DNA of 8,619 bases from an uncultured Actinomycetes bacterium (GTDB taxonomy: Bacteria > Actinomycetota > Actinomycetes > Nanopelagicales > Nanopelagicaceae). The notes under the pieces were generated by a model that was not told the DNA's origin, searched no databases, and was given only the letters and a program-made list of their open reading frames with translations. The stretch is from assembly GCA_903953805.1 (NCBI GenBank), contig CAJBLC010000156.1, positions 1 through 8,619 on the forward strand, read 5' to 3'. Positions 1 to 7,218 of this stretch are shown here, one piece after another (within the stretch, counting starts at the first letter, position 1; each line of letters begins with the position of its first letter). The translations under genes were made by a program, and so were the position numbers.

Positions 1-40
1 AACCCCTTCCCAATCTCTTCTCAACGTCTAAGGAGTTCAA

Positions 41-814
41 ATGCGTAAGCCATTGATCGCAGGTAACTGGAAGATGAATCTCAACCACTTAGAGGCGATC
101 GCTGTTACGCAGAAGCTCTCATACTCATTAGAAGAGAAGGATTACGACGCAGTTGATGTCACGATCCTGCCGCCATTCACCGATATTCGTTCCGTCCAAA
201 CTCTCGTCGATGGTGATCGTCTTCGCCTCACCTATGGCGCGCAGGATCTCTCACCTGAGAGCTCTGGTGCATACACTGGTGATATCTCTGGTTCAATGCT
301 CTCAAAGCTGGGATGTACATATGTTGCCGTTGGCCACTCCGAGCGACGTGCGATCCACCACGAAAGTGATGAACTCCTTAATCGTAAATTAAAGGCCGCT
401 CTTGCAAATGAGATCACACCGATCTTCTGTATCGGCGAAGAGTTGCCGATCCGTGAAGCAGGAACTCACGTTGAACATGTTCTTGAACAGGTTCGTAATG
501 GACTTAAAGGTTTCCATAAGCCTGATCTCAAGAAGATTGTCTTTGCTTATGAGCCAGTCTGGGCTATTGGCACCGGCAAGACTGCGACTCCTGAGGATGC
601 TCAAGAAGTTTGCGCTGCAATTCGCGTTGAGTTGGCCAAGATCGGTAGCGATGAGATCGCAGAGGCGGCCCGAATTCTTTACGGCGGTTCTGTGAAATCT
701 GCCAATATCGTGGAAATCATGCGCCAGGCTGATGTTGATGGCGTCTTGGTGGGCGGAGCGAGCCTAGATCCAGAGGAATTCGCGCGTATCGCCAAGTTCC
801 ACCGTGTTGCCTAA
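41..814 (+). CDS. tpiA: Triosephosphate isomerase
   Basis: This cytoplasmic glycolytic enzyme interconverts dihydroxyacetone phosphate and glyceraldehyde 3-phosphate. The 257-residue length is normal for a single TIM-barrel subunit. The N-terminal GNWKMN motif (residues 8-13) supplies the substrate-binding Asn9 and Lys11. VGHSERR carries the electrophile His99. AYEPVWAIGTGK carries the catalytic base Glu171 followed by flexible loop 6. YGGSVK (214-219) and the late VGGASL form the phosphate-binding end of the barrel. All catalytic residues are present. The ATG is preceded by AGGAG at 31-35 with a 5-base spacer. The gene is followed in the same direction by secG after 94 bp. In many actinobacteria gap and pgk lie upstream, but only 40 bases are visible there. 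Assignment is essentially certain. Confidence 0.98.
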   Translation: MRKPLIAGNWKMNLNHLEAIAVTQKLSYSLEEKDYDAVDVTILPPFTDIRSVQTLVDGDRLRLTYGAQDLSPESSGAYTGDISGSMLSKLGCTYVAVGHSERRAIHHESDELLNRKLKAALANEITPIFCIGEELPIREAGTHVEHVLEQVRNGLKGFHKPDLKKIVFAYEPVWAIGTGKTATPEDAQEVCAAIRVELAKIGSDEIAEAARILYGGSVKSANIVEIMRQADVDGVLVGGASLDPEEFARIAKFHRVA

Positions 815-908
815 TACCTCTTGCTTGCAGGGGGATATCCGCGCGGTATCCTTAGCCATTGCATGAACCCAGCTGTAAGACTTAATACCCTCTAAAAGGA
901 GCTCCTTC
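815..908 (+). promoter_or_regulatory. tpiA-secG spacer with a small hairpin and possible secG promoter
   Basis: This 94-bp gap is the longest non-coding stretch in the window. It contains an imperfect inverted repeat at 833-851: GGATA pairs with TATCC, a T-G and a C-G pair extend the stem, and the loop is about 5 bases. No T-run follows, so it is not a standard intrinsic terminator. Two weak sigma70-like promoter pairs can be drawn: TTGCAG (825-830) with TATCCT (847-852), spacer 16, and TTGCAT (859-864) with TAATAC (883-888), spacer 18. Either could give secG-rbpA its own transcript, but neither is strong. The secG ribosome-binding site AAGGAG lies at 896-901. Confidence 0.3.
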
Positions 909-1139
909 GTGGTTGTGGCACTATCAATCTTGCTCGTGGTGACAAGCGTCCTCATGGTCCTGCTCGTTCTTCTTCACAAGGGCAAGGGCTCTGGTCTCTC
1001 AGATCTCTTCGGAGGCGGCGTCTCCTCAAATTACGGTGGCTCCTCAGTCGTGGAACGCAACCTCGATCGCATCACCATCATCGTTGGCGGCCTCTGGTTT
1101 GCTGGCGTTGTCGCTCTCTCACTATTGCTTAAGAAGTAA
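909..1139 (+). CDS. secG: Preprotein translocase subunit SecG
   Basis: SecG is the small membrane subunit that joins SecY and SecE in the SecYEG export channel and assists SecA-driven translocation. The 76-residue product has two hydrophobic segments (about residues 2-22 and 53-73). Between them is the conserved cytoplasmic loop HKGKGSGLSDLFGGG (about 23-37), diagnostic of the family. Length and topology are typical of short actinobacterial SecG. The GTG start at 909 follows AAGGAG (896-901) with a 7-base spacer. Another GTG at 915 is possible but is further from the optimum. The stop codon TAA overlaps the Shine-Dalgarno of rbpA, so the two genes are very likely co-transcribed. A tpiA-secG neighbourhood is common in actinobacteria, which supports the call. 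Confidence 0.95.
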   Translation: MVVALSILLVVTSVLMVLLVLLHKGKGSGLSDLFGGGVSSNYGGSSVVERNLDRITIIVGGLWFAGVVALSLLLKK

Positions 1140-1150
1140 GGAGCTCCATC

Positions 1151-1492
1151 ATGGCAGGTAGCGCTATCCGCGGAAGTCGTGTCGGTGCTGGCCCAATGGG
1201 CGAGGCTGAGCGCGGCGAGGCAATTGGACGTTTCCGAGTCTCCTATTGGTGCGCCAATGGTCATGAGACCCGCCCATCTTTTGCTGAAGATGGAACTGTT
1301 CAGATTCCAGCAGAGTGGGATTGTCCGCGCTGCGGATATCCAGCAGGTCTTGATAAGAACAAGCCACCGATGCCGGTAAAGAATGAGCCATATAAGACTC
1401 ACTTGGCCTATGTGAAAGAGCGTCGCACTGAGGCAGAGGCGGTAAAGATTCTTGGAGATGCTTTGGCAAAACTCCGTGGAGAAGATGAATAA
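1151..1492 (+). CDS. rbpA: RNA polymerase-binding protein RbpA
   Basis: RbpA is an actinobacterial transcription factor that binds RNA polymerase and the principal sigma factor and stabilises the open promoter complex. The 113-residue product has the expected layout. A flexible N-terminal tail contains the IRGSRVG motif (residues 6-12). The central fold carries a complete zinc-site pattern: Cys34 and His38 in WCANGH, Cys58 and Cys61 in CPRC. The C-terminal sigma-interaction helix holds KERRTEAE, with Arg91-Arg92 in the place of the arginine pair needed for sigma binding. The four metal ligands are as in the Streptomyces zinc form; the Mycobacterium protein lacks them. The start ATG has AAGGAG at 1138-1143, 7 bases upstream and overlapping the secG stop. 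Transcription ends at the terminator 12 bases downstream. The rbpA versus paralogous rbpB distinction cannot be made here. Confidence 0.93.
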   Translation: MAGSAIRGSRVGAGPMGEAERGEAIGRFRVSYWCANGHETRPSFAEDGTVQIPAEWDCPRCGYPAGLDKNKPPMPVKNEPYKTHLAYVKERRTEAEAVKILGDALAKLRGEDE

Positions 1493-1503
1493 CTAAGGGA
1501 ATT

Positions 1504-1540
1504 AAAAAAAGCCCCACCTCATTCGAGGCGGGGCTTTTTT
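1504..1540. terminator. Bidirectional intrinsic terminator between rbpA and pgi
   Basis: An A7 run (1504-1510) is followed by a GC-rich stem and a T6 run (1535-1540). GCCCC at 1511-1515 pairs with GGGGC at 1530-1534. After one A-C mismatch, CCTC (1517-1520) pairs with GAGG (1525-1528) around the 4-base loop ATTC. The A-run becomes a T-run on the other strand, so the hairpin can end both the rightward secG-rbpA transcript and the leftward ctaA-tkt-tal-pgi transcript. The pgi stop is only 8 bases from it and the rbpA stop 11 bases. Confidence 0.93.
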
Positions 1541-1548
1541 CATTACGG

Positions 1549-3090
1549 TTACGAGAGCGCAGCTAAGATCGCTGCGATACCCGCGCTGCGATTCTTAAGA
1601 TGGATGCGAATCAATGGGAAGTTACGATCAGCAAGAGCTTCACCATCGCCGAGCGCTTGCGCCATCAAGAGAGTATGGAAGGTGAACTCTCTTCCCGGAA
1701 TAGCAATATCGTTCGCATTTTCGCCGGTGATCTGAATAAAGGCGCCATTGTGTTGCCCGCCTTTATGGAACTGACCTGTTGAGTGCAAGAAGCGAGGACC
1801 CCAACCAAAGGTCGTGCCACGTGAGCTCTTCTTGGCAATGAGTTCACGGCTCTTTGCAATCTCATCATCGATACCTCGAGCGAGATAAGCCATGATTGCT
1901 ACATAGTGGCTATCGTGCGAGAAGAAATCTGCGAACTGTCCAGCAAGTGTTGGTGCTTGTGAAGCAGAGAAGACCTGCACGTTCTCATCTTCAAAGGCTG
2001 GAGTCAGAGTTGCGACATCGCCAGTTGCCCACTTTGCAAGAATCGCATTTGTGCGCTCCTTTGCTTCTGTGACATTTGGCTGATTGAAGGGATCAACTTC
2101 TAAGGCAACGCCAAGTAGCGCTGTGACCCACTCCCAGAGGATGAACTGCTCACCAAGGGAACCTGTCACCACAGCATCAGCCTTATCACCTGAGGTCAGC
2201 GAAACGAGGTAATGCGCTCCAGTAACCGCTGAAGAGAGTGATTCGATCGCAATTGGTAGGCGACCGCGCTGGTTCTTTCCAGTGGACTCGGCAATTAACT
2301 GCTCGATCCAATCAGAGAGCCCTGGCGTTGCCGAACCGTGATCCGAGAAGGCGACGATCTGTTCGCCGGCCTCAAAGATTGCAGTTGCAAGATTCACCGC
2401 TGCCGAAGTTGGTGATGTGAATGTGGCAGCAGCAGATCGCGCATCAGCGAGTAATCGCTCGACATCGACGCCGATAAGCGCGGCGGGTACTAGTCCAAAG
2501 GCGCTGAGTGCGCTGTAACGACCACCCACATTGGGGTCTGCGTTGACGACACGAAGTCCCTGCGCGCGTGATGCTTGATCAAGGGGAGAGCCAGGATCGG
2601 TAACGATCACAATGTGGTCCGCAGGTCGAAGTCCTGCATCAGAGAAGAGCTTTTCGAAGAGCGCCTTATGTGATGCCGTTTCAACGGTTGAACCTGACTT
2701 TGATCCAACAACTACGACTGAGTTCTTTAAGTCAGCAGGAATTGCGACTTTGATTTGATCAGGATCAGTTGTATCTACAACGGTTAGTGGCTTCTTAAAT
2801 GTCTTGCTAATAACTTCAGGTGCAAGTGATGAACCACCCATACCTGCGAGGATCACATGAGTGAGACCAGTTGTATCTGCCCAACTCTTTAGATCAGCAA
2901 GCTGGGGGAGGAGTGCTTGAGAGGACGCTGGAAGATCGATCCAGTTGAGTCGGATAGCTGCTTCGGCTTGCGCCTCTGAACCCCAGAGAGTTGCATCCTT
3001 TGCGGCAAGTGCTGGGGTTACGGCTAGCAGCTTTGCGAAGAGCGGTGAATCAACGTTGGCGAGTCGACGTCCTGAAATTTCGATGCTCAT
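1549..3090 (-). CDS. pgi: Glucose-6-phosphate isomerase, actinobacterial two-SIS-domain form
   Basis: The enzyme interconverts glucose 6-phosphate and fructose 6-phosphate, linking glycolysis to the sugar phosphates made by tkt and tal. The product has 513 residues. The first SIS domain shows GMGGSS (83-88) and the phosphate loop SKSGSTVET (130-138). GGRYS (189-193) and LIAESTGK, with the probable catalytic Glu268, follow. The second domain has NQPNVTEAK (336-344), which replaces the classical DQWGVE signature, and a HSTGQFHKGG segment (436-445). This pattern fits the subfamily also found fused to transaldolase in some bacteria, rather than the E. coli-type enzyme. I chose ATG at 3090, whose A overlaps the last base of the tal stop (TAATG), over the open frame that continues to 3129, because MSIEISGRR is the better N-terminus and the overlap implies translational coupling. 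It is the last gene of its operon. Confidence 0.92.
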   Translation of the reverse strand: MSIEISGRRLANVDSPLFAKLLAVTPALAAKDATLWGSEAQAEAAIRLNWIDLPASSQALLPQLADLKSWADTTGLTHVILAGMGGSSLAPEVISKTFKKPLTVVDTTDPDQIKVAIPADLKNSVVVVGSKSGSTVETASHKALFEKLFSDAGLRPADHIVIVTDPGSPLDQASRAQGLRVVNADPNVGGRYSALSAFGLVPAALIGVDVERLLADARSAAATFTSPTSAAVNLATAIFEAGEQIVAFSDHGSATPGLSDWIEQLIAESTGKNQRGRLPIAIESLSSAVTGAHYLVSLTSGDKADAVVTGSLGEQFILWEWVTALLGVALEVDPFNQPNVTEAKERTNAILAKWATGDVATLTPAFEDENVQVFSASQAPTLAGQFADFFSHDSHYVAIMAYLARGIDDEIAKSRELIAKKSSRGTTFGWGPRFLHSTGQFHKGGQHNGAFIQITGENANDIAIPGREFTFHTLLMAQALGDGEALADRNFPLIRIHLKNRSAGIAAILAALS

Positions 3091-4175
3091 TATGCAACCG
3101 CATCTACATTTGCAAGAAGTTCGACCCAAGCCTTCTCGAACTTAGAGACGCCATCATCTTCGAGGTGAGCGACGACGGATTGGAAAATGATTCCTGCAGA
3201 GGCGAGATCGGTAAAGATCTTCTTCGCTGCTGCAAATTGAGATGAGATCGTGTCACCGCGAACAACTCCGTGAGAGCGAACTTCGTTGAGAGTTCCTTCT
3301 GGCATGGTGTTTACGCAATATTGGGCAACGAGCTCAATCACATAGCGGGTCGAATCGTAAGCCTTATCTTTTACACCCGTTGAAGCCCAGAGTGGACGCT
3401 GATAATTGGCACCAGCAGCCTCAAGCTTCTTCCAGCGATCTGATCCGATGACTGCAAGGAAGGCTTCATAAGCGAGATGCGCATTTGCAATAGCAGCAGC
3501 ACCGCGAAGTGGGGAGCTCTCACCCTTGGCATCAAGTTGCTTATCGATCTCAGCATCAATGCGGCTTACAAAGAATGAGGCGACGGAGTGAATATCTTTC
3601 AGGGATTCACCCTTACCGAGGCGACGCTCAAGGCCGCGTAGATAAGCATCCATCACGAGTTGGTAGCGCTCGACTGAGAAGATGAGCGTGACGTTGACGC
3701 TGATTCCCTGAGCCGTGAGCTCTTCGATAGCTGGTAGGCCCTCCATTGTTGCAGGGACCTTGATCAAGAGATTAGGACGATTGACCAAACCTGCAAGATA
3801 GAGACCGCGTTCAACGGTCGCAGAAGTGTCATAAGCGAGTTGTGGATCGACTTCGATTGAGACTCGGCCGTCGACTTGATGAGATGCGAGGAAGGTTGGC
3901 ATGAATAGATCGCATGCTTGACGAACATCTGAGGTTGTTAACTCTGTAACGATCTCAGATGCGTTCTTTCCTTCAGCCTTAAGGGCGAGGATGTCGTCGC
4001 GATAGAGGGTTGAGCCTGAAATCGCCGCAGAGAAGATACTTGGATTTGTCGTCACGCCGACAACAGATGAGTTATCGATGAGCTCTTGGAGTGAACCACT
4101 TTGCAGGCGGTCGCGAGAGAGATCATCGAGCCAGATTGAGACTCCGGCATCTGAAAGTTGCGAAAGATTACTCAT
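3090..4175 (-). CDS. tal: Transaldolase
   Basis: Transaldolase transfers a dihydroxyacetone unit from sedoheptulose 7-phosphate to glyceraldehyde 3-phosphate in the non-oxidative pentose phosphate pathway. The 361-residue length fits the long actinobacterial class rather than the ~315-residue E. coli form. Motifs are IWLDDLSR with catalytic Asp17, VTTNPSIF (41-48), SIEVDP with Glu108, and LLIKVPAT with Schiff-base Lys139. NVTLIFS (161-167) and WASTGVKD follow in the expected order. All key catalytic residues are intact. It starts 2 bases after the tkt stop (TAAGGATG) and its own stop overlaps the pgi start by one base. It is therefore the middle gene of a tightly coupled tkt-tal-pgi unit. Because tkt is adjacent, the pair provides the complete carbon-rearranging branch of the pathway. 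Confidence 0.96.
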   Translation of the reverse strand: MSNLSQLSDAGVSIWLDDLSRDRLQSGSLQELIDNSSVVGVTTNPSIFSAAISGSTLYRDDILALKAEGKNASEIVTELTTSDVRQACDLFMPTFLASHQVDGRVSIEVDPQLAYDTSATVERGLYLAGLVNRPNLLIKVPATMEGLPAIEELTAQGISVNVTLIFSVERYQLVMDAYLRGLERRLGKGESLKDIHSVASFFVSRIDAEIDKQLDAKGESSPLRGAAAIANAHLAYEAFLAVIGSDRWKKLEAAGANYQRPLWASTGVKDKAYDSTRYVIELVAQYCVNTMPEGTLNEVRSHGVVRGDTISSQFAAAKKIFTDLASAGIIFQSVVAHLEDDGVSKFEKAWVELLANVDAVA

Positions 4176-4177
4176 CC

Positions 4178-6241
4178 TTACTTGCCTGCCTTCTTGATTG
4201 ATGCGAGAGCCGAATTGGCGACATTCTCCGAAGTAAATCCGTACTCTTTGAAGAGAACTCCCGCAGCGGCAGAAGCACCGTAATGCTCAAGTGAGATTGC
4301 GACGCCTGCATCACCAATGAGTTCACGCCAACCTTGTGCGATTCCAGCTTCCACGCTGACGCGTGCGCGGACTGCTGCTGGAAGAACTGTTTCCTTATAG
4401 CTATCGCTCTGTTGGTTAAACCATTCGATACATGGTGCGCTGACAACGCGTGCCTTTACTCCTTGCTCGGCAAGGATCTTCTGGGCTCCGACTGCGTACT
4501 GCACTTCAGATCCAGTTGCGATCAAGATGACATCAGGAGTGCCCTCGGAATCTTTGAGAATGTATGCACCCTTTGAAACTCCTTCAGCGGATGCAAACTC
4601 AGTGCGATCGAGGACTGGGAGGTTCTGACGCGAAAGAATGAAACCAGCTGGCTTATGGCGAGTAATGACTTCACGCCAGGCAATCGCTGTCTCATTTGCA
4701 TCCGCTGGGCGAATAACTGCAAGGTTTGGGATCGCGCGAAGTGAAGCGACGTGCTCAACCGGTTGGTGAGTTGGCCCATCTTCGCCGACACCGATCGAGT
4801 CGTGAGTCCAGACGAAGGTAGATGGGATATCCATCAAAGCTGCAAGACGAACAGATCCGCGCATGTAGTCAGAGAAGACAAGGAATGTTCCGCCGAAGGC
4901 CTTTGTGAGTCCGTGGAGAGCAATTCCATTGAGGATTGCACCCATCGCATGTTCGCGGATTCCAAAGTGGATGATGCGGCCATAAGGGCTCGCATCCTTC
5001 ATTGCAGAAGTTGTTGGCAAGAAGGAGTGGCCTTCTTCAATCGTGGTGTTATTTGATTCGCCGAGATCAGCAGAACCGCCCCAGAACTCCGGGAGAACCT
5101 TTGCAATCTCATTGATGATCTTTCCTGATGCTGCACGTGTTGCAACGTCCTTATCACTTCCGAATACTGGAAGCGCCTTCTCCCAGCCAGCAGGAAGCTC
5201 ACGCTTTTGCAGGCGAGCAAGGAGCGCGGCCGCTTCAGGATTTGCAGATGACCAGGTTGCAAACTCTTTCTCCCAGGCAGCGCGAGCAGATTGTCCGCGA
5301 TCGATCACCTTGCGAGCATGCACAACGATCTCATCTGGAGCGATAAAGGTTTCTTCTGGGTTGAGTCCTAGTTCAACCTTGGTCGCTGCAACTTCATCGA
5401 GGCCAAGTGCCGAACCGTGAGACTTAGATGTTCCGCGTGCCTTAGGAGCGGGCCAAGCAATAACTGTCTTAAGACGAATAATGGTCGGCGCATCAGTTGT
5501 TGATTCCGCCTTAACCATCGCTGCTTCAAGAGCATCGCGATCGACATTGCCATCGGCGAGAGCTGCAACTTCAATAACATGCCAGCCATATGCGCGGTAG
5601 CGAGCAGAGACATCTTCTGTAAACGATACGTGTGTATCGCCTTCAATCGAGATGCGGTTGTCATCGTAGATAACTTTGAGATTCCCAAGTGCTTGAGTGC
5701 CAGCGAGTGAAGATGCCTCAGCGCTCATACCCTCTTGGAGATCGCCATCTGATGCGATAACCCAGATGTTGTGATCAAAGAGTGAGGTCTTGCCTTCTGG
5801 ATCAAGTAAGCCCTTCTCAAAACGAGCTGCCATCGCCATGCCAACTGCAGATGCGATTCCAGAACCTAACGGTCCCGTTGTAATTTCCACACCCTTGGTG
5901 TGTCCATATTCAGGGTGCGCTGGTGTGAGCGAACCTGCGGTACGGAAGGCCTTGAGATCATCGAGCGAGAGCCCATAACCGGAGAGGAAGAGTTGGATGT
6001 AAAGAGTAAGTGAGGAGTGACCACAGGAGAGTACGAAGCGATCACGACCGAGCCATTCTGGTTGTGATGGATCATGCTTTAAGAATCGTTGGAAGAGTGT
6101 GTATGCAACTGGAGCGAGTGACATCGCAGTTCCTGGGTGGCCGTTGCCAACTTTTTGTACAGCATCTGCGGCGAGGGCACGAGAAATTGCAACTGCTTTA
6201 TTGTCTTCTGCTGTCCATATTCCGCGATTTACCTGTGTCAT
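4178..6241 (-). CDS. tkt: Transketolase
   Basis: This thiamine diphosphate- and magnesium-dependent enzyme transfers two-carbon units between sugar phosphates in the pentose phosphate pathway. The 687-residue protein has the three usual domains. The N-terminal PP domain shows NGHPG with His35, His75, HPEYGH (His109), TGPLGSG (122-128), and the metal/cofactor motif SDGDLQEG (164-171) ending at Asn195. KSHGSALG carries His275. The PYR domain has GGSADL, the catalytic Glu430 in GIREHAMG, and WTHDSIGVGEDGPTHQPVEH (from residue 478). The C-terminal domain ends in ANSALASIKKAGK. The ATG at 6241 follows AGGGG with a 5-base spacer on the same strand. It lies 54 bp after ctaA, with no convincing terminator between, so it may be read from ctaA and perhaps also from a local promoter. 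Assignment is secure. Confidence 0.98.
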   Translation of the reverse strand: MTQVNRGIWTAEDNKAVAISRALAADAVQKVGNGHPGTAMSLAPVAYTLFQRFLKHDPSQPEWLGRDRFVLSCGHSSLTLYIQLFLSGYGLSLDDLKAFRTAGSLTPAHPEYGHTKGVEITTGPLGSGIASAVGMAMAARFEKGLLDPEGKTSLFDHNIWVIASDGDLQEGMSAEASSLAGTQALGNLKVIYDDNRISIEGDTHVSFTEDVSARYRAYGWHVIEVAALADGNVDRDALEAAMVKAESTTDAPTIIRLKTVIAWPAPKARGTSKSHGSALGLDEVAATKVELGLNPEETFIAPDEIVVHARKVIDRGQSARAAWEKEFATWSSANPEAAALLARLQKRELPAGWEKALPVFGSDKDVATRAASGKIINEIAKVLPEFWGGSADLGESNNTTIEEGHSFLPTTSAMKDASPYGRIIHFGIREHAMGAILNGIALHGLTKAFGGTFLVFSDYMRGSVRLAALMDIPSTFVWTHDSIGVGEDGPTHQPVEHVASLRAIPNLAVIRPADANETAIAWREVITRHKPAGFILSRQNLPVLDRTEFASAEGVSKGAYILKDSEGTPDVILIATGSEVQYAVGAQKILAEQGVKARVVSAPCIEWFNQQSDSYKETVLPAAVRARVSVEAGIAQGWRELIGDAGVAISLEHYGASAAAGVLFKEYGFTSENVANSALASIKKAGK

Positions 6242-6295
6242 GACTTCCCCTGTTATCTACTTAAGTGATGTTTTCTCTATGTTGTTGTAAAAAAA
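6242..6295 (-). promoter_or_regulatory. ctaA-tkt spacer with tkt ribosome-binding site
   Basis: This AT-rich 54-bp gap follows the ctaA stop in the direction of transcription. It contains a run of T just after ctaA but no stable GC-rich stem touching that run, so readthrough from ctaA into tkt is expected. The tkt Shine-Dalgarno reads AGGGG at 6251-6247. A -10-like TAGATA lies just upstream of it, but I could not find a properly spaced -35 element, so a separate tkt promoter remains only possible. Confidence 0.35.
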
Positions 6296-7192
6296 TTAAT
6301 GTCGGTGGAGGGCTCTTCCGCTGTACGCGAGATTCCAGATTCCAAGCCACACTAAATCAGCACCGAGTAAGTGGGCGGCAACGAGAGCTTCTGGCAATCC
6401 GGTGAAGTACTGGATATAACCGATCAACCCTTGGGCTAAGCATATTAAGAAAAAGAGCGTTGCTTTCTTGACTACAAATGAACGGTGAGCAACATCTTCG
6501 GTCGTACGCATGAGTAACAAGAGCCCAAAAGTGAGAGCGATGAGAGCGATCACAGAATCTGCATGGAGCCAAGAAATCTTCGCCGGATCTAGGTGATAGC
6601 GGCGAGCTTGGATATCGCCGGCGTGGGGCCCGCTACCTGTTACAACAGTGCCAATAGTGAGGACCACTGCAGTCAATCCTAGAATAACGCGAACTAAAAT
6701 TTTCGAGGTTGGAGTGAGAGTAAATCTCGGAGTGCGGAGCATCCGCTGACGGAGAGAGAGCGATGCGGCGAGGAGGACGATAGAGAGCAAGAAGTGTGCG
6801 CCGACTGTAGCTGGATTGAGATGGGTGAGAACGGTGATGCCGCCCAGAACAATCTGAGCGATGACGCCAGCGATCTGAACAAGAGCGAGGAGAGTGATTG
6901 CACGTCGCTCGTGGCCTTCTGAGTATTGCTTGCGCCATCGAAGTACTCCGCCGACGGCTGCAAGGATGGAGAGGATGAGGACGAAGGTAAGGAGGCGATT
7001 GCCGAACTCAATCCACGAATGGAGCGTTCCTTGGGCTTGATGGGGAACCGGTGTGTAGGAACCAGGTGTGCATTGCGGCCAGGTCGGGCAGCCGAGCCCA
7101 GATCCCGTGAGTCGAACTGCACCGCCGGTCACGATGATTCCAGCTTGGAAGGTGACGAGGGCGGTATAGATGAACTTCTTCACGGACGCCAT
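6296..7192 (-). CDS. ctaA: Heme A synthase (COX15/CtaA family)
   Basis: CtaA oxidises the C8 methyl group of heme O to a formyl group, giving heme A for the aa3-type cytochrome oxidase. The 298-residue protein is an eight-helix membrane protein (helices near 10-28, 66-85, 97-117, 127-147, 167-187, 209-228, 243-262 and 271-291). The first outer loop has the GLGCPTWPQC segment, with Cys35 and Cys41 as the expected disulfide pair, and HSWIEFGNR with His58 and the conserved Glu62. Other candidate heme ligands are His133 (GAHFLLS), His210 (LHADSV) and His274 (AAHLLGAD), giving the four-histidine pattern. The ATG at 7192 has no Shine-Dalgarno but has TAGGCT six bases upstream, which suits a leaderless mRNA. 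Heme O synthase (ctaB), often close to tkt and ctaA in actinobacteria, is not in this window. Confidence 0.95.
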   Translation of the reverse strand: MASVKKFIYTALVTFQAGIIVTGGAVRLTGSGLGCPTWPQCTPGSYTPVPHQAQGTLHSWIEFGNRLLTFVLILSILAAVGGVLRWRKQYSEGHERRAITLLALVQIAGVIAQIVLGGITVLTHLNPATVGAHFLLSIVLLAASLSLRQRMLRTPRFTLTPTSKILVRVILGLTAVVLTIGTVVTGSGPHAGDIQARRYHLDPAKISWLHADSVIALIALTFGLLLLMRTTEDVAHRSFVVKKATLFFLICLAQGLIGYIQYFTGLPEALVAAHLLGADLVWLGIWNLAYSGRALHRH

Positions 7193-7198
7193 GCGCCA

Positions 7199-7204
7199 AG
7201 CCTA
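7199..7204 (-). promoter_or_regulatory. Candidate -10 box of a leaderless ctaA transcript
   Basis: On the - strand the hexamer TAGGCT fits the actinobacterial TAnnnT -10 pattern. Exactly six bases separate it from the ctaA ATG, so initiation would fall on or next to the start codon. No purine-rich ribosome-binding site precedes that ATG, which agrees with a leaderless message. I see no good -35 hexamer 16-18 bases further upstream, where the sequence is the C-rich complement of the sufR Shine-Dalgarno. Confidence 0.45.
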
Positions 7205-7218
7205 GTCAGGCGGGGATG

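Noticed and set aside
1..31. A short open frame ending in TAA at 29-31, next to the tpiA ribosome-binding site, which could be the tail of pgk.
   Set aside because: Only nine codons are visible (TPSQSLLNV) and they do not resemble a phosphoglycerate kinase C-terminus that I recognise, so gene or spacer cannot be decided.
1031..1517. Two antisense frames of about 120 codons opposite secG and rbpA.
   Set aside because: They mirror real genes with clear family motifs. They show no ribosome-binding site or motif that I could support, and one runs across the terminator hairpin region.
3091..3129. N-terminal extension of pgi by 13 codons to a start at 3129.
   Set aside because: It would overlap tal by 40 bases, the added residues are cysteine-rich and unlike the family, and the TAATG junction gives a better start.
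5043..5420. A 125-codon + strand frame opposite tkt.
   Set aside because: It is antisense to the conserved transketolase sequence, and the product looks like random translation (serine- and alanine-rich).
6281..6296. A T-run just after ctaA (on the - strand) as an intrinsic terminator.
   Set aside because: No stable GC-rich stem abuts the run; the nearest complementary bases are weak and too far away.
6694..7122. A 142-codon frame on the - strand, rich in serine, within ctaA.
   Set aside because: It is a same-strand alternative frame of the well-supported ctaA, with a low-complexity composition and no recognisable domain.
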